Assembly: GCA_963763115.1 (NCBI GenBank)
Contig: CAVXNM010000016.1
Location: 5,291 to 69,290, forward strand
Source: CAVQCA01 sp963763115
Lineage (GTDB): Bacteria > Pseudomonadota > Gammaproteobacteria > UBA9214
Reading direction: 5' to 3'
DNA: 64,000 nt
In this document: positions 54,436 through 64,000 of the stretch, piece by piece
Layout: every line of letters begins with the position of its first letter
Numbering within the stretch: the first letter of the stretch is position 1
Translations under genes and position numbers: made by a program
The notes under the pieces: model-generated
Databases searched by the model: none
What the model was told of the DNA's origin: nothing
The model's input: the letters and a program-made list of their open reading frames with translations, nothing else

Positions 54436-54876
54436 ATGGAAAAAACCATCCATAGACAGATGCTTAGCCAACATCAGCTGGCCGGTCTGCTGAAGCATCA
54501 CGATATACTGCCGACCCGGCAACGGCTGATGATCGCACGTGTCCTGTTTAATCGTATCCAGCACCTCTGTGCCGACCAGGTAATGCACTATGTCAATGAC
54601 GGCAGTGACCATGTTTCCAAGGCTACGGTCTATAACACACTGGGTTTGTTCGCACGCAATGGTCTGATCCGCGAGGTTATCGTAGACCCGACGCGGGTGT
54701 TTTACGACCCGAACACCAGCAATCATCACCATTTCTACAATGTCGATACCGGCGAGCTCAGGGACATCGAGGCTTCCGAACTTGCCATTGAAACGTTGCC
54801 TGAACTGCCGGCAGGGACAATTGCCGACGGTGTAGACGTCATCATCCGCGTGCGCAACGCCGCCCCGGAACACTGA
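54436..54876 (+). CDS. Fur-family regulator, Irr-like (no CxxC)
   Basis: The 146-residue protein has the Fur winged helix (LPTRQRLMIARVLFN and HVSKATVYNTLGLFARNGLI) and a dimerisation domain with SNHHHFYNVDTGELRDI. The CxxC zinc site that normally follows HHDH in Fur is absent, as in the Irr branch, where histidines near this position bind heme or metal. It could respond to iron or heme. ATG 54436 is an internal start of a frame beginning at 54430. It is 47 bases after thiO. Confidence 0.88.
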   Translation: MEKTIHRQMLSQHQLAGLLKHHDILPTRQRLMIARVLFNRIQHLCADQVMHYVNDGSDHVSKATVYNTLGLFARNGLIREVIVDPTRVFYDPNTSNHHHFYNVDTGELRDIEASELAIETLPELPAGTIADGVDVIIRVRNAAPEH

Positions 54877-54945
54877 ATCCGTCCTGGCCGGGTCCGGTCA
54901 TTTTTGCTTCCTGAACCGCCGTCGTTTTATACTGCCACGCCGCGC

Positions 54946-55021
<76 letters not shown>

Positions 55022-55154
55022 TTTAATAGCATGACACATGGGCAGAGATGCGTAGCATGTCGGTTGGACGATCCATGCCCGCTTTTGTGGCACCTCTTGT
55101 CATGAGGCATCAGGATTCGTGTAGCCAGCGTCGTACATTCAGGAGATGACTGTA

Positions 55155-55505
55155 ATGTCGCCAATACTTGCGGTTGAATACCGGATAAAAGTCGGGGAGG
55201 ACGAACTGAAGGAGGAAAGCGTTCCCCTGCATAACCCGGAGGAGATGTTTGCCTTCGTGGCGCCCGGTGGAGGATGCGAGCTGATTCCTTCCGAGGTGGA
55301 GGAGATCAGGATGGTGTTTCTCAAACCGCAGCACCCGAATGCCCGGAATCCGCTTGCCGATGTGCCGGTAACCCTGCAGCTTGGTATGGTGTTCTTCAGC
55401 GGCCCCCTGTCCGAGGTGGTTCAGACGGCGGAGCAACTACTCGACAGGGCCGGCCGGGGCGAGCTGTCCGGATCCTTCCTCACCGTGATCGGTGCGGGTT
55501 CCTGA
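55155..55505 (+). CDS. Hypothetical cytosolic protein, 116 residues
   Basis: From ATG 55155, nine bases after GGAG, the protein reads MSPILAVEYRIKVGEDELKE and includes FAFVAPGGGCELIPSEVEEI and PVTLQLGMVFFSGPLSEV. It is acidic, lacks a signal peptide or membrane helix, and looks like a beta-rich single domain. I do not know the family. Codon use is normal for this genome and the frame has a plausible ribosome site, so a real gene is likely. It lies convergent to the second pilE. Confidence 0.65.
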   Translation: MSPILAVEYRIKVGEDELKEESVPLHNPEEMFAFVAPGGGCELIPSEVEEIRMVFLKPQHPNARNPLADVPVTLQLGMVFFSGPLSEVVQTAEQLLDRAGRGELSGSFLTVIGAGS

Positions 55506-55614
55506 CGGAGTGTCGCAGTACAGGCAATAAGGGAGCCTCTGTCGTCTTAGCCCCGCACTGCATAGCGGTACGCTGTCGCCGCGGCGATGAGTGCCGATTC
55601 ACTCCTTGCCGGCG

Positions 55615-56016
55615 TCAACTTCCCCAGCACGTCGCAACATCCGGAGCCGAACCTGTATAACCTTTGGTGCCTTGTGCAGTGAGCGTTAATTTGGTGCATT
55701 TGCTGTCTTTTGCCTGCACGTCAACCGCTGTTGCCGTCAGTTTATAACTTGACGCGGTAATGGCACTGGGTGCGAGGGTGTAATAGCCTTTCTCCGATTG
55801 AGCGGCAACTCTGGCTTCGCAGCCTTCGTAAGTGGCCAGATCGGAACGACAGGATTCCATCACCATGGCCGCGTGGTTCAGAGCCGCTATGCCATCCGCG
55901 CGGCGTGTTTTCTGCATGTAGCCCAGATACGACGGGTAACCGATGCCGACGATGATGGCGATGACTGCCACCACCACCATCAGTTCTATCAACGAAAAAC
56001 CCCTTTCTGAATTCAT
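55615..56016 (-). CDS. pilE: Type IV pilin PilE, operon 2
   Basis: ATG 56016, nine bases after AGGGG, gives the leader MNSERG and the cleavage site G/FSLIELMVVVAVIAIIVGIG with Glu5. The C-terminal half has paired cysteines (CRSDLATYEGC, CTKLTL, VATCWGS). It terminates operon 2, 8-17 bases after pilY1. Sequence is clearly related to but distinct from PilE of operon 1, so this is a second pilin-type gene, not an assembly duplicate. Confidence 0.9.
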   Translation of the reverse strand: MNSERGFSLIELMVVVAVIAIIVGIGYPSYLGYMQKTRRADGIAALNHAAMVMESCRSDLATYEGCEARVAAQSEKGYYTLAPSAITASSYKLTATAVDVQAKDSKCTKLTLTAQGTKGYTGSAPDVATCWGS

Positions 56017-56032
56017 GATGCTCATCCCCTTT

Positions 56033-59000
56033 CTACTGGTCTTTCCAGGAGGTGCGCTTTACCGGGTTGTACAGGTCAATATCTTTCACCTTCTCCGTAC
56101 CCACAATTAACACCGGGTGATCACCATCCGTAAACACCAGGGTCGGCTCTGGCTGGATGCCGCCACGCACCAGGTTATGGCGACGATCATCCAGGGTAAG
56201 GTTGTTCAGATCACCGATACCATCGAGATTATGCTTCGGTTTGGCGTCATAGACACTCACTGCATACAATCGCCCAAGGCCCTGACTGGGTGCACATGAG
56301 TCGGCATTTCCCGTATTCGGCTTGAATGTGGTGAACAGTACCAGTCCATCAATCGTCTTGGACCGTGCCATAACCTTTTCACCATCTTCCAGATTGATAT
56401 ACCAGCCTGACTTGGAAGTCAGGTCGGGAGCAAGATCAGCTGTTACATCCTGCAGATCCGTCTCGGTCAGTACCGTATAAGTCGTCGGTGGCGTATAAAC
56501 ATCACCCGTAAACAACATATAGTAACGGTCCTGCGTAACCGTACTGAGTGGATGTGCCCGATACCCGGAACCCAATCCAATGGCGTAATTAACCTGCCCG
56601 TTACGCACGATCAATGAAACGTCAGGTTCCTCATAGAAACGGCGGTGTTCATCGGTTCCAGCTACCTGCCAGATCGGCGATTACGCCACCGGTAATCACC
56701 GTATCGCTGCCACTGTTGTCCAGATCAAAGCGCCACAGCTGTCCGCCGACATCCACAGCGAACATGATATCGGTATAACCATCGGAATTGATATCACCTG
56801 ACACCACCGTGGCCGGGAAGCTGTATTCCATATCCGCCGATACCAGGTTCGCGCCCGATCCGGTGCCGCCAGCCCACCAGAGTCGTGCACCGGTGCTGGC
56901 ATCGACCATGTAGATTGCCCGTCCCTTATTGTCGACACCGGCGTTTTCCGTGTCCTGGTTGGTGTCGTATCCGCCGCCGAAGAGCAGTACGGTCCTGGGC
57001 GAACCACTACTCTTGATCCGGGCCGTTTGCGGGCGTGACCAGGTCTGGGCGAGTTCCGCGAAATTACCCTCGGGACTCCTCCCTTGATTATCCATTTCAG
57101 CTTCGGGGCGCTGCGGTCGGTGACATCCAGGGCATAATAGTTAAGGCCGCCGCGCCGCATCCCGGCATAAAGATAGGCAAACTCCCCGGTTTCCGTCGTT
57201 CCGCTCGCGTCCTCCAGGACACCATTATTGTTGGCGTCGTTTGCCCACACCGTGATTGGCCCATCCAGCCCGTAGGGATGGTTAACTGCAGCGGAGTTGG
57301 TATATAAAACATCCAGATTCGGCAATAGTTCCTGCGGGATGAAGGAGAAGTATTCGGTGCCGTCCCGGGTATTAAGGGCATGCAGCATGCCTTCATTCGT
57401 TGCCGCAAAGAGCGCGATATCGGGGTTGGCGTCCGTGCCGCCATAGTTCACCACCACAGGATTGCTGTGCAAGGGATCACCCATATGATGCCGTGCATCG
57501 GTCGTCGACCCATCCTGATTTTCATCGAAGACATCAACGCCACGCGCCCACTGTATTAACTCGGTGCGATAGGCATCGGCCATGCCGGCGTTGCCAAGCA
57601 GGGTCTTTGTCAGCAAGGCATTCGACTCATCGAACTTGTTGGCGGCGGTTATCAGCGAGACATTATTCGGTGCAGCGGCGCTGGTGTAGGTATAGATCTT
57701 GCGAGGAAGCGTCTGCCGACTGGCGGCTCCGCCCTTGGCAACATCGTCTCCATCCGGTGCGTCGGCGGCTTGCGTCCAGACACTGGTCGCCAGTGTGCTG
57801 AAGAATCCGGTTGATGCGTCTACCGCAGGATTGTCATTCGCATCGACAATCTCCGGCGGCGTATCACCCAGCTGGTAACGCTTTACATTGCCTGCCCACT
57901 CCGGGTTTCTGTTCGGGCGAAACAGGGCGAAATATAACTCGTTGCGATTGGTCAGACGATTGAAGGCATTCACCGGAACAGCCGGTGCAACAAAGGTGGT
58001 ATTAACGGCGAGAATTTCGCTGATGATTTGGGTAAATGCATTGGTGAGCCCAACGGTATTATCCGCCGTGTAGTATTTGCCACCGCCCTTTCTCGCGGCA
58101 TCCGACAGCAACTGCTGGTTGGTGGTAAAGCCGATCATGTAGGAGGACACCACCTGATCACCTTCGATATCCGGGCGCTGGTCCCGCTCGAAGAGGTATT
58201 GCGTCACTTCATCCAGGCAGTCGTCATTATTGTTGAAGTCGCAGGTGCCAGCCAGGGTGGTGAGTCCAGGTAGTGCCTTGATAAGGTTGTCTGCATCGTA
58301 ATCATAGGTCGGCTCGCCGTCGGTCAGCATTACAATGAAATTCTGCTGGCACTGGTATTCTACCGGACTCTGGTATTTTGAATTGTTGCCCGCAAGCAGT
58401 ACCCCCGGAGTGTTGGTGCCCGGGCTGGTCGCGTTACCGAACTGAACTCCCTCGCCCCGAAAGAAACGGGTAGCCTCGTACATGGTTTCAGCCAGCGGCG
58501 TGTAGCCTCCCGGCGTCAGTGCATTCACTGCGGCTTTGAGAGTGTCTCTGGTGCTGGCGTTCACTTGCGTCATGGGGTACATGAAATAGCCGCCTTTATT
58601 TTGCTCCATGTTTTTATCGTCAAAGCGCATCAGGCCGGCATTGATCCCGGAGGTACTGTCGATCATGCTGTTGAATACATTCTGTACTGTCTCGAGGCGA
58701 GTATTCGTGGTGACTACCCCGGGCTGATCATTGATATAATTCAGATAATTGCCGGAATATAAGGTGTAAGTGCGTTCCGGTATTATTCCAGTTGATCGCG
58801 CCGGTGTGCATTACTGCGAAATGGACCTCCGCTGTCTTCATCTGCCGGGTAATAGTTGCTGTTCGTGCCGTCTCCATGCAAACCCAAGTCCGCACTGCAC
58901 TCCACGAGATTGCTGTATATTTCGGTGCCCAGGTTGCCCCAGCTATCAGGATTACACCCGTGTCGTTTGCATCTGCCAGGGTTGTAGCTCGCCAGCTTGC

Positions 59001-59398
59001 CGAGATAGATGCCCGATCCGGTGGATAGCGGTGCCCATGAATCCTGGCAGACGTTTAAATGATCGGCCAGAGAACCAGTTGTACTTGAACAGCTTGGTAT
59101 TGCTGCAGCCTCGGCTGCCTAGCTGCCTCATGCTTGGGTCGTCCCAGTAGATACGGCTGGCATCGCAAGAGCCGGTATAGGTCTGGGTCGGATCATAGGT
59201 ACCCGTGGTAGACTGCACGTCCGTGTCCATGCTTCCCGAGGTGTCAATGATGAAGAGTACGTTCGGTCGAATATCCGTTGAGAAATCAATGTCGCCAAGA
59301 TAGATCTCGGTGTCATCCGCCCTCAAGGAGAGGCTCGTTAGCGCAGCAAACACCAAGGTGAGCAGCGAGAGCCGTAACTTTGCGTTCAACGTAATCAT
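56033..59398 (-). pseudogene. pilY1: PilY1 with N-terminal VWA domain, operon 2, about five frameshifts
   Basis: ATG 59398 starts a signal peptide and a VWA domain with the MIDAS-like IRPNVLFIIDTSGSMDTDV. The coding signal then switches frame near 59050, 58800, 58775, 57092 and 56662, with landmarks CQDSWAPLSTGSGIYLGKLA, LYSGNYLNYIND, VMLTDGEPTYDYD, LFAATNEGMLHAL, ALDVTDRSAPKLKW, the calcium loop GDINSDGYTDIMFAVDVGGQ, and GLGSGYRAHPLS to the stop at 56033. Joined, it is a complete PilY1 of about 1120 residues. No internal stop is forced in the correct frame, so sequencing indels or very recent decay are both open. Unlike copy 1 it keeps the VWA domain. Confidence 0.85.
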
Positions 59399-59430
59399 AA
59401 CCAGAATCCTCTTTGTGATACCGTTACCGG

Positions 59431-59748
59431 TTAGAAGAGCCACAAACGTACGATTTGTTTTGTTTTGGTGTCGAAAATTACGACTCCACCGGCCCAGCTC
59501 CGTTGTATCCGCTTGTTTGCGCGTACCGGCTCCCCATTGACCCATACGCTCGTCTCAGGCGTAATCTCCAGCCTCGTGAACGGACAGTCGGTGCAACTTC
59601 TGGCTAACACATACCCGTCACCGGGCCCATGAACTGTCACGTTAATCTCAGTGGCCTCGATCGCGTCCTGGATGTTAATGAGTTCCGCATTAACGCCCGG
59701 AAAGCACAACACGCCCAGAGTTATGATGAATAATCTTACGAACCGCAT
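59431..59748 (-). CDS. Small exported protein between pilX and pilY1, operon 2
   Basis: From ATG 59748 the 105-residue protein has a signal peptide (MRFVRLFIITLGVLCFPGVN), then a beta-rich domain with CTDCPFTRLEI (a likely CxxC), WVNGEPVRANKRIQ and the C-terminal RLWLF. It may play the role of the PilY2 accessory protein, which in Pseudomonas lies on the other side of pilY1, but no sequence match is claimed. It is absent from operon 1. It ends 33 bases before the pilY1 ATG. Confidence 0.7.
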   Translation of the reverse strand: MRFVRLFIITLGVLCFPGVNAELINIQDAIEATEINVTVHGPGDGYVLARSCTDCPFTRLEITPETSVWVNGEPVRANKRIQRSWAGGVVIFDTKTKQIVRLWLF

Positions 59749-59836
59749 AGCCAGTCTCCTTGCATAATTGCATAAACGGCACAAGTGATTTGCCGTTTGT
59801 CTGCACTGTTCAGTGGTCTTTATCATTGGAATCGCT

Positions 59837-60343
59837 CTACGGTGAACGCAGATAGGGTGCAACCTTGCTCGCCGTTTGTGTGTGGGTAGCAGAGGCGTTG
59901 ATTGATGCGATTTCTCCCGAGCTGATTATCGTAAAGGGATAACTGCGAAAGTCCTCGATGGAATATCCTCCGATCGGAATAGTCGGTGTTCCTACGGTAA
60001 TGGTTGCATCGCTGGTTATGGCAAATCGGGCATCAGCATGATCCACTGAAAAAGTACGTGAGGGGGGTGTGTTACCAGCTGGTGTGTTGACTGCTGCCAC
60101 AAGGGCGGTATCGTCTGCCAGCATGCCTTCTATCGCTGTCTCGGCGGCTTGAAACACCAGCATCTGATACTGGCTGTTGCTCGCCATGTTCTTCTCCATA
60201 ACAACTGAGCGCATACCGCTGACCACAATGAGGGCGGCTACCATCAGTATGATGAGCCCTACGAGGAGAACGGCCCCACCCTGGTGTTGATGGCCAGCTA
60301 CGCCGGTCAAGGGGGGGATTCCAGTGGAGTAGCGTTTGTTCAT
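59837..60343 (-). CDS. pilX: Minor pilin PilX, operon 2
   Basis: The 168-residue protein has an unusually long N-terminus (HQHQGG) before the helix AVLLVGLIILMVAALIVVSG, then VVMEKNMASNSQYQMLVFQA, typical PilX. No Glu5 is present, as in PilX of operon 1. Overlaps pilW by four bases (ATGA). Confidence 0.88.
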   Translation of the reverse strand: MNKRYSTGIPPLTGVAGHQHQGGAVLLVGLIILMVAALIVVSGMRSVVMEKNMASNSQYQMLVFQAAETAIEGMLADDTALVAAVNTPAGNTPPSRTFSVDHADARFAITSDATITVGTPTIPIGGYSIEDFRSYPFTIISSGEIASINASATHTQTASKVAPYLRSP

Positions 60344-61059
60344 GAGTCTTGTATCCTGTTCCTGATCACCGCTGTGGTGGAATACGCACGACGCCGCATA
60401 CGATCCGCCCCGGCTGCTGTCGGCGTTTGGCCAAACAGGGTATAGGTGACATCGTCGTTCGATGTCGCGACTGGGGATTGTGAGTTCACAATAATTCCTA
60501 TTCGCACGCTTACAACATTGTCCCAGTCAGCTACATTACCCGCGGTTACGTAGCGCGTTGCATTGGTAACTGAGTCACCGGCAGTATTATCTTCCCCATA
60601 GAGCAACTGCATGTTTTCCACCCCCTGCACAACCACAGCCTCTGCAATTGTGGAGTCATCTTCTGCGAGCGTTCGGCATACAAGCGCATTGTTCTGTATG
60701 AAGTACATGTTTTTTGCGTAGCGCTTACCATCGGCATAGACAGGGGGTGTACCATTCAGGCAATCGGTATCGGATTGGTAGCGAACCGCGAACTGATCGC
60801 TGTTGCTGCCTCCTCCATCCGTGGTCATCGCAGGGATGAAACTCTCGATATTTATCGACTGCGGGAAGCCCGCCATCATTGCCTCCCTCGATAGTAGATC
60901 CAGCGTCGCCCGACCAGTGGACTGCATGAGACTCAGACCATTCTCAAGCCGGTATCCTTGTTTGGTACTGACAAATACTGTCAATGTACCCGCGATCAGC
61001 AGTAGACCCAGGACGACAGCGATCATCAGTTCAATGAGCGTAAATCCTTTTTCTTTCAT
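60340..61059 (-). CDS. pilW: Minor pilin PilW, operon 2
   Basis: ATG 61059 gives the leader MKEKG and the cleavage site G/FTLIELMIAVVLGLLLIAG. NGLSLMQSTGRATLDLLSRE is a PilW hallmark. At 239 residues it is shorter than the operon 1 copy (336). It lies a few bases after pilV and overlaps pilX. Confidence 0.9.
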   Translation of the reverse strand: MKEKGFTLIELMIAVVLGLLLIAGTLTVFVSTKQGYRLENGLSLMQSTGRATLDLLSREAMMAGFPQSINIESFIPAMTTDGGGSNSDQFAVRYQSDTDCLNGTPPVYADGKRYAKNMYFIQNNALVCRTLAEDDSTIAEAVVVQGVENMQLLYGEDNTAGDSVTNATRYVTAGNVADWDNVVSVRIGIIVNSQSPVATSNDDVTYTLFGQTPTAAGADRMRRRAYSTTAVIRNRIQDS

Positions 61060-61068
61060 AGCCATTGC

Positions 61069-61560
61069 CTAAGGAATAAATGTGGCCGATACATTCTGAT
61101 TCTGAACATTCCCGTCCTCGTCAAGCCCGTTCCAGCTCACCTGGATCGAGTACGAGGGGTCTGCAAAAGCCACTGAAACGTTTCCACCCGGAAGGGTGGC
61201 GGCTACACTGCAGAACCACTGATGTGCATCTTCATCAGCCATCTCCTCAGCCGTGCAATCCTCGGCGGCGCCTGCTGTACCTTCGCTGCAGATCTTCGGC
61301 GGATCGACGGTGCAATCAATAGCGGTATAATCATTATCGGCATAATAGGAATTATGGGAAGAAGCTGCACGATTGGCGCGCATGCGTTCCATCATGTCGT
61401 TAACCAGAAATGTGGCCTGGGTGCGCAGGTTGGCTTCGGCGCTCGCACGTACCCCCAGCGCCTGGATCTTGGAATGTGCAAGCAGCCCAATGGACAACAC
61501 CACGAGGGCAATCAGTACCTCGAGGAGTGAAAAGCCGATTTGAGTTCTGGGAGAAGACAT
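61069..61560 (-). CDS. pilV: Minor pilin PilV, operon 2
   Basis: The leader MSSPRTQIG is followed by G/FSLLEVLIALVVLSIGLLAH and the PilV landmark KIQALGVRASAEANLRTQAT, with a cysteine-rich later domain. Length 163. It lies nine bases after fimT and nearly abuts pilW. Confidence 0.9.
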   Translation of the reverse strand: MSSPRTQIGFSLLEVLIALVVLSIGLLAHSKIQALGVRASAEANLRTQATFLVNDMMERMRANRAASSHNSYYADNDYTAIDCTVDPPKICSEGTAGAAEDCTAEEMADEDAHQWFCSVAATLPGGNVSVAFADPSYSIQVSWNGLDEDGNVQNQNVSATFIP

Positions 61561-61569
61561 GTATTTATC

Positions 61570-62112
61570 TCAGGGGCAGGTTTTTGCTGAACCATCCGGA
61601 TGGTCATCGGAAGCCATTATCACGCCTACCAGATTCACTACGACAACGCGTGCATTGGTTACCCCGCGATCATCGCAGTAGGTAATGTCACCAAAGGTGC
61701 TAGGGCGCCCGGATGGCTGGAAATTAATACCGGTATCAACCCCGGCAGTTGCTCTCAAACTGGTTCCAGGGAGTGGGGTACCCACATGGGTGCGCAGAAT
61801 CACCTCTCCGGGGCTATCGACGACTGGCGGTTGATCGCCATCATCATTCCGAAAAACAATCCAGCCGGAATCGTAATTATCACCAGCGCAATCCTCACCG
61901 TCCGAACTGGGACAAATTGCAATCGTGCTGTTACTTTTGGCCGCTTCGCTCCTTGCCAGATTCAGCGAGCTGACCAACTCATTGATGTATGTAGTCCGAA
62001 CATTGTCTTTCCTGGCAGAAACGAAGCTGGGGCCAGCAACCACCAGCAGGATGGCGGCTACCGAGAGTGTGACCATCAGCTCAATTAGCGTTAGTCCCGA
62101 TTGTTTTTTCAT
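61570..62112 (-). CDS. fimT: Minor pilin FimT/FimU, operon 2
   Basis: ATG 62112 gives MKKQSG/LTLIELMVTLSVAAILLVV, the prepilin motif with Leu instead of Phe at position 1. The GspH-type domain has ARSEAAKSNSTIAICPSSDG, GWIVFRNDDGDQPP and a C-terminal disulfide pair. It is the first gene of operon 2. An in-frame ATG at 62124 is less likely. Confidence 0.88.
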   Translation of the reverse strand: MKKQSGLTLIELMVTLSVAAILLVVAGPSFVSARKDNVRTTYINELVSSLNLARSEAAKSNSTIAICPSSDGEDCAGDNYDSGWIVFRNDDGDQPPVVDSPGEVILRTHVGTPLPGTSLRATAGVDTGINFQPSGRPSTFGDITYCDDRGVTNARVVVVNLVGVIMASDDHPDGSAKTCP

Positions 62113-62124
62113 GGATATCATCAT

Positions 62125-62840
62125 TATCTGTTTATTGACTTTTGCAGGATGGTGATAACATTAGGGTCCGATGTAAGTTGGGTAATGCAAATTTTCATCA
62201 ATTCACGGATATTCTGATCATGTCCTCTGTCTTTTCCTGGCTGTCTCTTCTTGTGTTTCACCTGTCGTAGTCCTTTCTCATCAACCAGATAATCTGGTTA
62301 TGTGAATAACCGGGGAACGCCGGACAAACACCCGAGCGGGGTTTGAAGTCATAGGCTTTACCCCGCCATGTATTTGCGTAAAACCAGGGTAATGTCCTGA
62401 TTAAAAACAATCGGTTATCCTCATAAGTAACGTCAACCACGTCTGGATGTGTGAAGTTGCTATCGGCAAGACAAGAACAGACTTTAATAATAATTAGGCC
62501 GGCTCCCTCCTTAGGACCCGGCATGCCGGGCTCAAGCGTGTTTAGAGCAATTACCCGATTTGCACCTATTTCATCGGGTATTCCCTAGCCACTGGGGGCT
62601 TGGAATAACGGATATGAACCAGAGTGTGGACAAAGAGCCAGACTTGTTCTGTATTGCGTGCGTCTTCGCCAGTATTTCTCGTTTACTCCAGATTTGGATT
62701 GGTGCAGACGGCGTAAGAGTTATCCGAAAAGTTGACCACGACAGGTTTTCGAGCCACATCTAACGGCCATCGGGTTGGCTCCCGGCGCTGGCTCAGAACG
62801 CAGGGGTGGCATTTATTCGCAGAACCCTATCCCAGCCTGA
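62125..62840. other. Long intergenic region upstream of pil operon 2 and the typA leader
   Basis: No ORF is convincingly supported. A minus-strand frame at 62258-62524 contains an AAGGAGG but no suitable start codon after it. A perfect 14-base palindrome CCCGGCATGCCGGG occurs near 62516-62530. The promoter of pil operon 2 probably lies near 62130-62250, but no clear hexamers were found. Confidence 0.4.
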
Positions 62841-62848
62841 CAGACAGG

Positions 62849-62878
62849 CTGCAAACCGGTAATTAAAACCTGTATAGT
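62849..62878 (+). promoter_or_regulatory. Candidate sigma-70 promoter for the typA leader RNA
   Basis: CTGCAA at 62849-62854 and TATAGT at 62873-62878 are separated by 18 bases and resemble a -35/-10 pair, with a TG directly before the -10. Transcription would start near 62885, about 220 bases before the typA ATG. This is a consensus-only call. Confidence 0.4.
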
Positions 62879-62884
62879 AATCAA

Positions 62885-63076
62885 CTGGTATTTCTGACAG
62901 CTTGCGGACATAGCACGAGGATCTGGTCATCGTCTCTTGCAGAGACGTCAATCCCTCCGGCGGTTTGCAAGGAAATCAGTTAAATGACTTCTCACCAGCA
63001 ATAGGCCGGAGACTCCTCTCCTGTCTCCGGCAGCAAAATCCTGAGAATCAACCAATGCCCGACTAGCGGGTTTTTT
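62885..63076 (+). ncRNA. Candidate structured leader or small RNA upstream of typA
   Basis: Downstream of the promoter candidate lie three stable structures in order: a six-base hairpin with TTGCA loop (62931-62947), a perfect nine-base hairpin GCCGGAGAC/GTCTCCGGC (63005-63031), and CCCG-ACTAG-CGGG followed by six Ts (63058-63076), which looks like an intrinsic terminator. The total of about 190 bases could be a free sRNA or an attenuated typA leader. It resembles no RNA family I can name. Confidence 0.4.
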
Positions 63077-63106
63077 ATTATGGAGAGTTACAGGTTTGAC
63101 CAGACT

Positions 63107-64000
63107 ATGATCGAGAATCTACGGAATATTGCCATCATTGCCCATGTCGATCACGGCAAAACAACTCTCGTTGACCAGTTGTTGCGACAGTCAGGTACGC
63201 TGGATGCACGCGCCGTGGTTACTGACCGGATGATGGATTCCAACGACCTGGAGAGGGAGCGCGGTATCACCATTCTGTCAAAGAACACCTCCATTCGCTG
63301 GGGTGAGTACCGCATCAATATTGTTGACACCCCCGGACACGCCGATTTCGGCGGCGAGGTGGAGCGTGTGTTGTCGATGGTCGATTCGGTGTTGTTGCTG
63401 GTGGATGCCGTGGACGGTCCCATGCCGCAGACGCGTTTCGTCACCCGCAAGGCCTTCGCGCTTGGGCTGAAGCCGATTGTGGTCATCAACAAGATAGACC
63501 GGCCGGGTGCGCGACCGCACTGGGTGCTCGACCAGACTTTCGAACTTTTCGACCGGCTCGGCGCCACCGATGAACAGCTTGATTTTCCCGTGATCTATGC
63601 CTCCGCCCTGCAGGGCTACGCCGGCACCGAGGCGGACAAGCCGGGCGATGACATGACGCCGCTGTTCGAGGCCATCGTGCGGCACGTCGAACCGCCCCGA
63701 GTGGACCTGGACGGCCCGTTCCAGCTGCAGGTGTCTTCCCTGGATTACAGCAGTTATGTCGGAGTGATCGGTATCGGTCGCATCACTCGCGGCCGCGCAA
63801 GGACCAATATGCCGATCACCGTCGTGAACCCGAGTGGCAAACGGCGCAATGCACGCTTGCTGCAGATTCTCGGTTTTCTGGGTCTGGAACGCGTTGTGGT
63901 GCCGGAGGCGCAGGCCGGTGACATCGTCGCCTTTACCGGTATTGACGGGCTCAAGATCTCGGACACCCTGTGCGATCCGTCCTGCGTGGAGGCCATGCCG
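63107..64000 (+). CDS. typA: Ribosome-associated translational GTPase TypA/BipA (runs off the window)
   Basis: From ATG 63107 the protein begins MIENLRNIAIIAHVDHGKTT with the G1 loop, then DRMMDSNDLERERGITILSK (switch I), the G3 DTPGHADFGGEVERV and G4 NKIDRP, characteristic of BipA and not EF-G or LepA. Domain II follows. The frame is open to the window edge, so about half the gene is shown. An in-frame ATG at 63080 has no ribosome site. BipA helps 50S assembly at low temperature and under stress. Confidence 0.96.
   Translation, partial: MIENLRNIAIIAHVDHGKTTLVDQLLRQSGTLDARAVVTDRMMDSNDLERERGITILSKNTSIRWGEYRINIVDTPGHADFGGEVERVLSMVDSVLLLVDAVDGPMPQTRFVTRKAFALGLKPIVVINKIDRPGARPHWVLDQTFELFDRLGATDEQLDFPVIYASALQGYAGTEADKPGDDMTPLFEAIVRHVEPPRVDLDGPFQLQVSSLDYSSYVGVIGIGRITRGRARTNMPITVVNPSGKRRNARLLQILGFLGLERVVVPEAQAGDIVAFTGIDGLKISDTLCDPSCVEAMP

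Noticed and set aside
62258..62524. 88-codon minus-strand ORF upstream of pil operon 2
   Set aside because: The AAGGAGG within it has no correctly spaced start codon, and composition and motifs give no support.

Overview
The window is a gammaproteobacterial chromosome segment. The block ispB-rplU-rpmA-obgE-proB / rpsT-murJ-ribF-ileS-lspA-fkpB-ispH, followed directly by a pilE-pilY1-pilX-pilW-pilV-fimT locus and thiO, has the gene order known from Pseudomonas and relatives. GC-rich coding, cytidylyltransferase-type surface-sugar genes and a PEP-CTERM-like remnant suggest an environmental, Chromatiales-like lineage; that placement is inference.

Layout. (A) 1-26.1 kb is a variable surface-polysaccharide region: a zinc-finger methyltransferase, three asparagine-synthetase-like genes, glycosyltransferases, a hexapeptide acyltransferase, an SGNH lipoprotein, an ABC exporter (wzm/wzt) and a nucleotide-sugar cassette (rfbF, SAF-domain oxidoreductase, rfbC-like epimerase, two SDRs, DUF4910 peptidase-fold protein, C-methyltransferase, lhgO). 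A small lipoprotein and a broken formylglycine-generating-enzyme-like gene sit inside it on the opposite strand. (B) 26.2-33.25 kb is an AT-richer, decayed accessory stretch: IS110 remnant, three copies of a small repeated ORF, a single-pass membrane protein, a SIR2-like protein, a 3' fragment of tRNA-Val with a terminator, a 31-residue secreted peptide ORF, membrane proteins and a PEP-CTERM-like remnant. (C) 33.27-45.5 kb is core housekeeping, starting at tRNA-Pro(CGG). (D) 45.7-62.1 kb holds two complete minor-pilin/PilY1/PilE operons on the minus strand, separated by thiO, an Irr-like Fur regulator, tRNA-Thr(CGT) and a conserved-looking small gene. (E) A structured leader or small RNA candidate precedes typA, which runs off the window end.

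How the genes work together. Region A would make a nucleotide-activated, C-methylated deoxy sugar, build a glycan in the cytoplasm, and export it through Wzm/Wzt, whose C-terminal domain probably recognises the finished chain. The pil operons encode the tip and minor subunits of type IV pili.

Main caution: many accessory genes (asnB, asnB-like 2, a glycosyltransferase, the FGE-like gene, an epimerase, the second pilY1) are interrupted by single-base frameshifts while the coding signal continues in another frame. The core block from 33 to 55 kb shows none. These may be real decay or local sequence errors; the sequence alone does not decide. Frameshifted genes are given here as whole spans, with the breakpoints stated.
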